From Raphanus sativus (lineage: Eukaryota; Streptophyta; Magnoliopsida; Brassicales; Brassicaceae): a stretch of DNA of 64,000 nucleotides. Of this stretch, positions 43,931 through 53,906 are shown in pieces. Both the position numbers and the translations under genes were made by a program. Position 1 is the first letter of the stretch; every line of letters starts with the position of its first letter. Below the pieces are notes generated by a model, which was given only the letters and a program-made list of their open reading frames with translations, was not told the origin of the DNA and did not search any database. The stretch is taken from contig NC_079512.1 of NCBI RefSeq assembly GCF_000801105.2, positions 1,798,263 through 1,862,262 of the forward strand, given 5' to 3'.

Positions 43931-44139
43931 TGTTGTGAATGCAAACAAAGTCCCACATTGTAAGTTTAGACAAATAATGTCTAGTATATAAAGAGATGTC
44001 CAACTCTGATTAGTACGAGGCCTTTTGGGAAGGAGCTCAAAACCAAATCCATGCGGGCTTTACTGCTTCGGCCCAAAGTGGACAATATCGTACTAATCGG
44101 TCAATAGAGAGTTGGACATGGGCTTGGAAAAGTCCAACA
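43931..44139 (+). repeat. TRIM 5' LTR
   Basis: TGTTGTGAATGC...AAAGTCCAACA; has TATATAAAG near 43986. Confidence 0.9.
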
Positions 44140-44155
44140 ATTGGTATCAGAGCCA
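44140..44155 (+). other. TRIM primer-binding site
   Basis: ATTGGTATCAGAGCCA directly after the LTR: the TGGTATCAGAGC core typical for initiator Met-tRNA priming in plant retrotransposons. Confidence 0.85.
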
Positions 44156-44356
44156 GGTTGACGAACATCTGTAAGAAGACCAAAATACCCTTCAAGTTCG
44201 AAGAGTCTCCACTTCGATGGGAAGGGCGGGGTGCGTAGCAGAGGCCAGTCAAAGATCCTGGGAACTTCAGTTGTGGGAGGAAAATCCTCAAGGTGACTTC
44301 GCGATTAAGTGGTGCCGGAAACTTATATCGAAAGTCTCTCCCTAACAACGATACAA

Positions 44357-44475
44357 GATTAGGTGGATATTCCTAACGGTGCTGTAAGGATTAGGTGGTG
44401 AATGTCCTAATAGTGCAGTAAAGGTTAGGTGGATAAATCCTAATGGTGTAACAAGGGTTAGGTGAAGAGGCCCGT
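44357..44475 (+). repeat. Imperfect ~32-bp tandem units inside the TRIM
   Basis: The phrase (G)ATTAGGTGG...CCTAA...GGTG recurs at about 44357, 44389, 44423 and 44457. Confidence 0.6.
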
Positions 44476-44564
44476 TGGTGATTACGGCGGTACAAGAGGT
44501 GTGCCAAGTTTCGCTGGAAGTTGAAAACTAAGGGTTCATGTGGTACTTGGTTTGAGAGGAAGTT

Positions 44565-44773
44565 TGTTGTGAATGCAAACAAAGTCCCACATTGTAAGTT
44601 TAGACAAATAATGTCTAGTATATAAAGAGATGTCCAACTCTGATTAGTACGAGGCCTTTTGGGAAGGAGCTCAAAACCAAATCCATGCGGGCTTTACTGC
44701 TTCGGCCCAAAGTGGACAATATCGTACTAATCGGTCAATAGAGAGTTGGACATGGGCTTGGAAAAGTCCAACA
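44565..44773 (+). repeat. TRIM 3' LTR
   Basis: Identical by eye to 43931-44139. Confidence 0.9.
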
Positions 44774-45107
44774 CTTCGGCAGAGACTTTAGGACTTTCTT
44801 CTTCAGCCCTTTGTTAGCCGGCGGTTGATCGGAACTCGCGGCGGATCTGTTGGCGAGACGACGGAGCCAGACGCAACGAGAGACGGCGAGTAAGCCGAGA
44901 ACGCAGATCAGTGCACAGAGAAGAGCAGCTATGACGAGTACGAGATCGGAATATAAGGCCGGTGACGACGGAGAATTGGTTTCTTGGAGAAGACGAAAGA
45001 GAAGACGCGCCATTACAGAGACTAAAGAGAGAAGAGAGGTTTGGTTTGAAAAAAGTTGAGAGGGTTTAGGAGTGTGAGCGTTTCTTTGTGGAGGCAAGGA
45101 GGGAAGG

Positions 45108-45115
45108 TATTTATA
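45108..45115 (-). promoter_or_regulatory. TATA box of ATL8
   Basis: The minus strand reads TATAAATA about 95 bases upstream of the ATL8 ATG. Confidence 0.5.
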
Positions 45116-45135
45116 GTGAGAGTTCGGTCTTTTTG

Positions 45136-45178
45136 GTATTTGTTTTTTTTTTGTTTTTTTTACGACGTATTTGTTTTT
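45136..45178 (-). repeat. Micro-insertion near the ATL8 promoter
   Basis: GTATTTGTTTTT at 45136-45147 and 45167-45178 flanks T5-G-T8 and ACGAC. It lies 20-60 bases upstream of the TATA box. Confidence 0.5.
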
Positions 45179-46644
45179 ATTTATAAATCGCTTTTGGTTA
45201 TTTTGTTAATTTATCAATTAAAGTTTTTTTTTATCAATGACTCGAAAGAGTCATGGGTATTAGTATTCTATGCTTTTTCCCCCAATGTTTTGTTAGATGA
45301 TGGCCGCTGATTATTTTAAGAAAAAAAATATGATGCATTTTTTTATTTTAAAAATTTAATACCAATCAAAATTGGAAATATAATCAAATCATAGACACGT
45401 AAGTTCTTTTATGTTCCTCTCTTTTTCTCATTATAAAAATATATATTTTGTTCTAATTTTGATAAAAAAAACAATTAACCAAAGTTTTATATTTTTATGC
45501 ATTTCTTCAACTTTTCAGATGATTTTTTTTCATTGAAGTTGAATATATGGGAATATGACATAATCTTTACATACGAATATATAAAAAAGTCTCACAATTT
45601 TTATTTGGTTATATAATTCCTACCCAAAGTTGTGGGAGAGTTTTATAGTTGAGTATTTGTACTCTATACACTCCCCTTTTCCAATATTTGCATCCCCTAC
45701 CCTAATTCCCCCCCAAATTCTCCCCTACAACTTTACTTTTTTCCCCCCAACCAATGGTATCTAGCTATTGTAAGGGTTTTGAACAAATTTGCTCTTTATA
45801 GTTTACCTAACATCCTTTACACCAAAATATTTAATATCATTTATTAGAAATATATGCATATTAATTAGAATTTCGAGACGATTGGATTAAACATAACAAA
45901 CATAATAAATAACTGTATGGAATGATTCATGGTTTTGCTGGATTGAAACATTTGGATTCTGGTGTATGAAGTTTATATAAGATGGTATTGCGTGTGGAGG
46001 CAGAAGCATGTATGATGTATGTGTGATGCGATGTCTTTGCTTTGTACCATTGAACACCAAACGACGAGATAGATTGAGGACAACTCTAGATTGAGATGGT
46101 GTCTGTCACCTATCCTAACATTCTTTCCGTTGGCCATGTTCTACTTCTACACAAACTATTAATCGCCAGTTTGTCTTCCACATCAATAGCTAAAACACCA
46201 TACTCAGCTGTGGTGACTTGACTAATTTCTTCCATTGTTACATATACAGTATATATATGGAATATGGACTTGAGATTTAGTAAAAGTCGTCTAAACATGC
46301 AAAATGAACTTAATCGTTAGCTAGAGGCTAAGTTCTGCTATCGTTCTTTATGACTTTATTATTGTTGTTAGAGCCTACATGTGGGAGAAATTGGACAAAT
46401 TTAAGAAAAAACAGTCTTATTTAAGAAAGATGTCTTGGTAAAGAAAGACCGACCACGTACGTACAACGATTTGTTAGATGCACAATTTGCACTCAAAAGG
46501 TTTTAATACTTCTTAATTAACACTACTAGTACTCTTTTGATTAACTGTTATTTATATATTGTAGTATACTTTATATATTTGCCTCAAGATGATACATACG
46601 TTACGAAAAACTTAACGACGTTGACATTTTGTTATTCTCTACGT

Positions 46645-46684
46645 ACAATAATGACCTTTTTTAAAACTTACAATAATGACCTTT
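46645..46684 (-). repeat. Micro-insertion between perfect 15-bp repeats
   Basis: ACAATAATGACCTTT occurs at 46645-46659 and 46670-46684. The insert is only TTTAAAACTT. Confidence 0.6.
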
Positions 46685-46793
46685 GAAATCACCAAAAGAA
46701 CATTTTGTTTTTATAGAGTGGCTGCTAGCCAGCTTAGAAACCACAAACCCGATCATTTGTTATATAACCTATAATTAAAACGTTATCAGAGAT

Positions 46794-46831
46794 AGATGAT
46801 TTACCTCTTTTTTGGATAAAAGATGATTTAC
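46794..46831 (-). repeat. Micro-insertion between perfect 11-bp repeats
   Basis: AGATGATTTAC at 46794-46804 and 46821-46831 flanks CTCTTTTTTGGATAAA; the minus strand reads TTTATCC then an A6 run. Confidence 0.55.
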
Positions 46832-47427
46832 GTTTATAGTCGTTCTACCGAGAATTATGTATTTATGTAAAAACATTGTTATCGAGTATAAAAATGTTCA
46901 AAATGTAACCGGATATAAAAAAATACTCAATAATTTATTTCCAAATAATCTCAATTAACAAGGTTGTAATAAACTACGAAGACGATTTTTAATGTAAAGC
47001 TAACAGGCATTTGGAATTGGGATAAAAACTAATTCACTAAAATACTTTCTAAAATATTTAGATAAGATCAATCATCTCTTAATCTTTCGAAATAAATATG
47101 AAGACAGGAAATGAAATCTTTCTGTTTATAATCCCAATTCCCACACAATTACCTCAATGAACAATGAATCCGAGGAAAGAAAAAAATCTCTCTCTTTGCC
47201 TTTTTGATACTGTACCACTTCTAAATCTTATCTGTATCTTATACATTAAGAAAATATAATATTGGTCTGATCTGTTGACCAGAGAAACTTGTAAGGTATC
47301 ACCAACCATAATCTCATACTTTCCTGGAACAAAAAGGATAATTAATGAAAAATAATCACGTATGCGTCAAAGAAAAAACCTTCTGTCTACTATTTACTAT
47401 ATCTATTAACTTTTCATATAAATAATT

Positions 47428-47457
47428 TTAAATCCGATGCCAAAAAAAATTAAATCC
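47428..47457 (+). repeat. Micro-insertion between 8-bp repeats
   Basis: TTAAATCC at 47428-47435 and 47450-47457 flanks GATGCC and an A8 run. Confidence 0.45.
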
Positions 47458-48428
47458 ATCAAAAAATTATTTCAACTAGAAGTCTAGATGAATTTAAATT
47501 ACTTATATGGAAATTTAAGGATATAGTAAAAACAGTTACAGAAGTTTTTGCTGTCCAAGTCTCAAAAAAAGTTTAGGAGGACTTGCAATTTTCGAAACAC
47601 TCTTTAGCCATGAGATTAATGCCACGTACACACAGAACAAACAACTGAGCTAACTAACGAAAGCGATTTTGGTAGCATTTCACAGAACTATAATCCTAAC
47701 AAAAGTATTCATATGGCCAAAATTAACAAAAATATTCCTAAATAGTGATACTAATCCAGTTATAGATTATAGTGGAGAACAAACACCTAATCGGCCTAAT
47801 ATGTAAAGAACGAAATGAAAGTTCCTGTGAAACTTTTTTCCTGCTGGTCAGTGGCCACCACACCATATAGACGATACTTTGTGTGAAAGGTGATAATAAC
47901 AACTAACTGAAAAACATGCTTCAAAAGACTAAAATTAAAGATTTGGCGACGAGGGACGCTTGTCTATCACTACAAGAAAACAACACTTTGGCGAGGAAAA
48001 TTAACGAGGAAATATAATCCTCGTAACTTTACGAGGAATTTACGAGGAAATTACAAAGAAAGAAGTAAACCTCGTTATTTCCTCGTAAAATAACGAAGAC
48101 AATATTTCGTCGTAAAACCAACGTAACTTTACGTGGTTTTAACGAGGAAATACACTTTCCTCGTAAAGACCACGTAAAGCTTGCATTATCTTTACGAGGA
48201 AAAGAGGAAATACACTTTCCTCGTTAAATCAACGTAAGATTACGTCACCTTTACGAGGAAATGATATACGTGAACTTAACAAGGAATTTTGAAGCACGTT
48301 TTTTTTTGGCTACCTACATGTTCCTCGCAAATTCATCGCAAAACTTCAACTACCAGATTCGAAAATTTTCTATAAATATGGAAATTTCAACATCATTTTA
48401 AAAAAAAGAAAAACGTGAAAGGAAAAAA

Positions 48429-51400
48429 ATGTCAGGCTCTGGGAATGTCTACGAGTTGCGGAGGTGGATGTATATGCATAGAGATGCTAACGGGAGAGTG
48501 ACGAAAGAATACATTGCGGGACTGGAGACATTTATGCATCAAGCAGATTCCACACCGCTCGCCCTAGAAAGCGGTAAGATGTTCTGTCCATGTCGGAAAT
48601 GCAACAATTCGAAATTGGCAAATCGTGAAAATGTTTGAAAGCATTTAATAAATAGAGGTTTCACGCCAAATTACTATATCTGGTTTCAACATGGAGAAGG
48701 TTATAATAATTATGATCAGAATGAAGCTAGTAGTAGTAATAGCAATTTTCAGGAAGAACCGGTTGCTCATCATTTGCATAATGAACATAGTTACCATCAG
48801 GAGGAGCAGATGGTAGATTTTGATAGGGTTCATGATATGGTAACTGATGCATTCGTAGCTCATGATGAAGATGAAGAACCTAACATAGATGCAAAAAAGT
48901 TTTATGAAATGTTAAATGCGGCGAATCAACCACTTTACAGTGGTTGTAGAGAAGGTCTCTCTAAATTGTCGTTGGCTGCTAGAATGATGAATATTAAAAC
49001 TGATCACAATCTACCTGAAAGTTGCATGAATGAATGGGCAGACTTGTTTAAAGAGTATTTGCCGGAAGACAATGTGTCTGCTGATTCTTATTATGAGATT
49101 CAAAAACTGGTTTATAGTATTGGGTTGCCTTCGGAGATGATAGATGTTTGCATCGACAACTGCATGATCTACTGGGGAAATGATGAGAAGTTAGAAGAAT
49201 GTCGATTCTGCAAGAAGCCACGATTCAAGCCGCAAGGACGGGGACGTAATAGGGTACCGTACCAAAGGATGTGGTACCTACCAATTACAGACAGATTGAA
49301 AAGATTGTACCAATCAGAGCAGACTGCTGGAAAGATGAGATGGCATGCCGAGCATACTCAGACGGATGGTGAGATGACACATCCATCAGATGCAAGAGCC
49401 TGGAAACATTTTAACAAAGTATATCCGGAATTCGCTAGCAATATCCGGAATGTGTATCTCGGATTATGCACAGATGGATTTAGTCCATTCGGAATGTCAG
49501 GGAGACAATATTCATTGTGGCCAGTCTTTCTTACGCCATACAACCTGCCACCGGAGATGTGCATGCAACGGGAGTTGCTATTCTTGACCATATTAATACC
49601 TGGTCCGAAACATCCTAAAAGGTCGCTGGATGTTTTCCTGCAACCACTGATAAAAGAGTTGAAGGATTTGTGGTCAACAGGGGAGAGGACGTATGACTGC
49701 TCAACGAAGACGAATTTCACGATGCGAGCGATCCTTTTGTGGACCATAAGTGACTGTCCTGCCTATGGGATGTTGTCGGGATGGACTACACATGGGAGAT
49801 TAGCTTGTCCATATTGTAATGGAGCGACAGATGCGTTTCAACTGAAGAATGGGAGGAAGACAAGTTGGTTCGATTGTCATCGTAGATTTCTTCCCATTGG
49901 CCATCCGTACCGAAGAAACAAGACATTGTTTAGGCACAAAAGGGTTGTGAGAGACACTCCTCCTCCATATTTAACTGGAGAAGAAACTGAAAAGCAACTC
50001 GATTACTATGGAGCTTTGGAAACAGTTCCTCGTGGTGGTAATTGGCATGTTCCCCCTAATATGCCTGATTCTTACGGTGTTCATCAATACTGGCACAAGA
50101 AGAGTATATTTTGGGAGTTGCCATATTGGAAGGATCTTCTTCTGCGCCACAACCTCGATGTGATGCATATAGAGAAGAATTTCTTTGAGAACATCATGAA
50201 TACAATATTGAATGTCCCGGGGAAGACAAAAGACAACATAAAATCGATGTTAGACTTGCCGGATATTTGCTCAAGAAGCGAGTTACATATAAACAACAAT
50301 GGGCAAGTTCCTGTTCCGATATTCAGATTGTCTTCAGAAAAAAAGTCGGTGTTATTCAACTGGGTAGCATCAGAAGTGAAATTCCCGATGGGTATATTTC
50401 AAATCTGTCTAGATGCGTTGAAAAGGGTCAAAAGTTCTTCGGGATGAAGAGTCATGACTGTCATGTCTTTATGCAACGACTACTTCCCTTTGCTTTTGCG
50501 GAGCTACTTCCTACAAACGTACATGAAGCACTTGCAGGTACTATATTATATATTGCAGTTATTTTATATATAATGATTTAGTTTGAAATATATATGACTA
50601 ATATGTGTATAATTGTTTTTGGAATATACAAGGCATTGGAGCATTTTTCAGGGATCCGAGCACCCGCACCCTTAAAGTAGAAGTCGTGGAACAGCTTCAA
50701 GAGAACATTCCCATCTTATTGTGCAACTTGGAGAAGATATTTCCTCCTGGGTTTTTTGACGTAATGGAGCATCTAGCTGTCCACCTCCCATATGAGGCAT
50801 TGCTTCGTGGACCTGTACATTACGGATGGATGTATCAGTATGAGCGAGCCATGAAATATTTGAAGGGAAAAGCAAATAACCTTGCAAAGGTTGAAGGTTC
50901 TATAATTGCTGGAAGTTTGACGGAAGAAACTTCTCACTTCACATCGTACTACTTTGCGTCAAAAGTACGTACTCGGAAAAGAGCTCCAAGGAGATATGAT
51001 GATGGTGGTGTCGCGCCAACATACGCAGTTGCTGGTGTTCCAGACATCTTTAGCCAGATTGGGCGACTGGGTGGGAAATCAAAAGAGGTTTGGTGGTCGA
51101 GTGAAGAAGACGCTCATAGTGCACACACCTATATTCTACTCAATTGTGAGGATCCATTGATTCGTTATTTTGAAAGGTAACATAAATGGACACGTATAAA
51201 TTAACACACATATATATATATATATATATATTGCCAAATATTAATTAATATAAAATGTGATTTTACAGCCTATTTGTTTCACAAGTCGAAGAAACATTCC
51301 CTGTTATATCCACAACTGACGTAGACAAAAGGAAAGATCAACACTTTATAAAGTGGTTGAAGAGTCAGGTATTAACTCAAACTCTTTATTCATAAATGAT

Positions 51401-52168
51401 TTGTATTTTAACGTTCACTTTGTTTTTGCAGGTTGATTTTGACGACGATGCAGATTATCCTAAGTGGTTACATGAAGTAATTCAATCTCCACATGTAAAG
51501 GTCACCATTTCACAGATGTATTTCACACGAGGCTATACTTTTCACACATATGAGTATGGTAGACAGCGGGCGACCAGTAACTATGAAATATGTGTGAAAG
51601 GGAAAACCGATTTCTACGGTATCTTGACAGAGATTATCGAAGTGGAATTTCCAGGGATATTGAAGCTGAAATGCGTCCTCTTCAAATGTGAGTGGTTCGA
51701 CCCCGTCGTCAACAGAGGTGTTCGGTTTAACAAATTCGGTGTAGTTGATGTCAATGGTGGACGAAGGTACAACAAATTCTTTATTTGGCATACATGAGCA
51801 GAATAAGCTTACTTCTATGTTTTCTTTATTTTCAGGTACAACAAATTCGAGCCTTTCATCTTAGCTTCACAAGCAGATCAAGTTAGCTACCTTCCATACC
51901 CTCGGATGAGAGAATCGGGAATAAATTGGTTATCCGTGATCAAAGTTACACCTCGAGGACGAATCATTAGTGGAGAAGAACCACCATTGCAAGAAGAACA
52001 GATAAATGAAGTCGAGGAACCTGAACAACAAATTGATGACATTCTTCCATTGATCCGCATAATCATGAGTATGAAGATCTTACCGACGATGGCACAGACG
52101 AAGCTGTTGAAGACAAGTTTAATGAAAATGATGATGTTTCTAGTGATGACGAAAATGTATCCGATTGA
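48429..52168 (+). pseudogene. CACTA transposase (TnpD type)
   Basis: The first exon opens with a transposase-associated domain (YELRRWMYMHRDANG...CPCRKCNNSK) and is cut by TGA at 48636-48638. The same frame continues through a variable acidic spacer to the Transposase_21 core: LVYSIGLPSEMIDVCIDNCM, FCKKPRFKP, SDARAWKHFNKVYPEFA, LTILIPGPKHPKRSLDVFLQ, CPYCNGATDAFQLKNGRKTS, HNLDVMHIEKNFFENIM. A one-base shift occurs near 50385. After an intron (about 50537-50632) a DUF4218 region follows (VMEHLAVHLPYEALLRGPVH), then further exons with a DUF4216 region (RGVRFNKFGVVDV and YNKFEPFILASQADQVSYLP). A last shift near 52047 precedes the acidic tail. Three lesions make it a pseudogene, though each is small and the decay looks recent. 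Confidence 0.82.
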
Positions 52169-52214
52169 TGTATTTGTGTTTTAATATGATTGATTTTCAG
52201 ACTTAATGCATGTG

Positions 52215-53640
52215 ATTCGATTATAAAGAAAAAAAATATTGAGGTTTGAGGTTTTGAATGAAAAATAAAAGATTGAGGTTTGGGATTGGAATATGAAGAG
52301 TAGAAGATAGGAAAGATGGTGTTTGTGGTTTGGGATTTTTGATTTTAGGCGTTTAGAAAGCAAACCTCGTTAATTCCTCGTAGGTTACGACGAAATAACG
52401 AGGAAAATAGAAAAAAAAGAAAAAACACGGGCCTCGTTAATTCCACGTAAGACAGAATCGTCGTAAAGACCTCGTAAGCTTACGTGGAATTAACGAGGCT
52501 TCCTGTTTTTTTTTTAATTCCTCGTTATTTCCTCGTGGGTGTACGAGGTTTTAACGAGATATGTTGTCTAAACCCCTAAACCCTAGACCCCAAACCCCAT
52601 CTTTCTTATCTATTTTGTCTAAATCCCAAACTCCAAACCCCATTAATAATTTTATAATTTTCAAAAGATTATATTTTTAAATCTTCAAAAGATTATATTT
52701 TCAAATCTTCAAAAGATTATATTTTCAAATCTTCAAATGATTATATTTTCAAATCTTCTAAAGATTATATTTTTAAATCTTCAAAGGATTATATTTTTGT
52801 TGCAAGATAAAAAATTTAAATAAATAATTTGATTTTGTATAAGTTTAAATCAGGAAGAAGAGATTGATATTAGAAGTTAAAGAATTGTGGTTATAAATTT
52901 TGAGGTTTGAAATGTTAAGAATATTGAGGTTAAAAGAAATATATGTTATGAATATATGAAGTAGAATATAAGAAAGATGGGATTTAAGGTTTGGGGTTTT
53001 TGATTTTAGAGGTTTAGAAAGCAAACCTCGTTAATTCCTCGTAGGTTACGACGAAATAACGAGGAAAATAGAAAAAAAGAAAAACACGGACCTCGTTAAT
53101 TTCACGTAAGACAGAATCGTCGTAAAGACCTCGTAAGCTTACGTGGAATTACCGAGGCTTTCTGTTTTTTTTTCTTCCTCGTTATTTCCTCGTGGGTTTA
53201 CGAGGTTTTAACGAGATATGTTTTCTAAACCCCTAAACCCTAAACCCCAAACCCCATCTTTCTTATCTATTTTGTTTAAATCCCAAACTCCAAACCCCAT
53301 TAATAATTTTATAATTTTCAATCTTCAAAGGATTATATTTTTAAATCTTCAAAGGATTATATTTTCAAATCTTCAAAGGATTATATTTTTGTTGCAATTA
53401 AGATAAAAAAATTTAAATAAATAATTTGATTTTGTATAAGTTTATATTAGAAAGAAGAGATTGATATTAGAAGTTAAAGAATTGTGGTTATAAATTTTGA
53501 GGTTTGAAATGTTAAGAATATTGAGGTTAAAAAGAAGATATGTTATGAATATATGAAGTAGAATATAAGAAAGATGGAGTTTAAGGTTTGGGGTTTCGAT
53601 TTTAGAGGTTTAGAAAATAACCTCGTTAATAACTCGTAAC
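52215..53640 (+). repeat. Long tandem repeat inside the CACTA element (periods about 661 and 596 bp)
   Basis: The phrase GTTTAGAAAGCAAACCTCGT starts at 52351 and 53012, with a partial third copy at 53608. Units contain ACGAGGAA motifs, AAACCCTAAACCCC runs and the 24-base repeats below. Confidence 0.75.
52656..52797 (+). repeat. 24-bp tandem repeats (about six copies)
   Basis: Units of ATCTTCAAAAGATTATATTT type with a variable TCAA/TTAA linker; a shortened array recurs near 53317-53390. Confidence 0.8.
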
Positions 53641-53906
53641 TTACGAGGAACAGAAAGACGGGCCTCGCTATTTCATCGTTTGATTTGGGACGGGCCTCAC
53701 AATTTCCTCGTAAGGTTACGTGGTTTTTACGAGGAACAGGAACACGTGCCTCTTAAATTCCTCGTAAACTTACGAGGAAATTGCGAGACCTTCGTAAGTT
53801 ATATATACAACCGCACAAACCTCACACTCTCCATTCCTCCCAACTTCCTCTCCACTTCCTCCCCATTTCGTCTCCAACTCCTCCCCCATTCCTCTCTCCT
53901 CCGAAA

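Larger units (their letters stand above)
43931..44773 (+). mobile_element. TRIM (terminal-repeat retrotransposon in miniature)
   Basis: Two 209-base LTRs (43931-44139 and 44565-44773) look identical base for base. A perfect CTTCG duplication flanks them (43926-43930 and 44774-44778). The primer-binding site TTGGTATCAGAGCC follows the left LTR directly and is complementary to the initiator Met-tRNA end. A purine run GAGAGGAAG precedes the right LTR. The 425-base interior has no coding capacity, so it must be moved by another element's proteins. It is antisense to ATL8. Its interior includes 3.5 imperfect units of about 32 bases at 44357-44475. Identical LTRs mean a very recent insertion. Confidence 0.92.
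43614..45013 (-). pseudogene. ATL8: RING-H2 E3 ubiquitin ligase ATL8, split by a TRIM insertion
   Basis: ATL proteins are membrane-anchored ubiquitin ligases. The ATG is at 45013. The 5' part (45013-44774) encodes MARLLFRLLQE, a membrane span LVLVIAALLCALICVLGLLA (about residues 24-43) and a basic stretch ending KSLPK. The 3' part (43930-43614) encodes [13 protein letters not shown], the GLD-like start, then the RING-H2 finger with [13 protein letters not shown] and CPSC, then [13 protein letters not shown] and stop. The two parts lie in one frame once the 843-base TRIM and one copy of its CTTCG duplication are discounted. As it stands the upstream product would be a membrane anchor without RING. 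ATL8 is single-exon in Arabidopsis. One extra Leu in RVLLPQC and one extra Val after QIL are in-frame variants. A Copia element ends 36 bases downstream. Confidence 0.9.
45179..47964. other. Intergenic DNA between ATL8 and the CACTA element
   Basis: No gene recognised. Contains a pyrimidine-rich stretch with C-runs at 45665-45750 and micro-insertions at 46645-46684, 46794-46831 and 47428-47457. Confidence 0.4.

Noticed and set aside
43931..44773. Cassandra-type TRIM carrying 5S rRNA sequence in its LTR
   Set aside because: I see no 5S pol III promoter motif in the LTR; it has a TATATAAAG box instead.
45211..45238. Another micro-insertion (TTATCAAT repeated around TAAAG and a T-run)
   Set aside because: The T-run abuts the wrong repeat for the orientation seen in the others and the repeat is only 8 bp of simple sequence.
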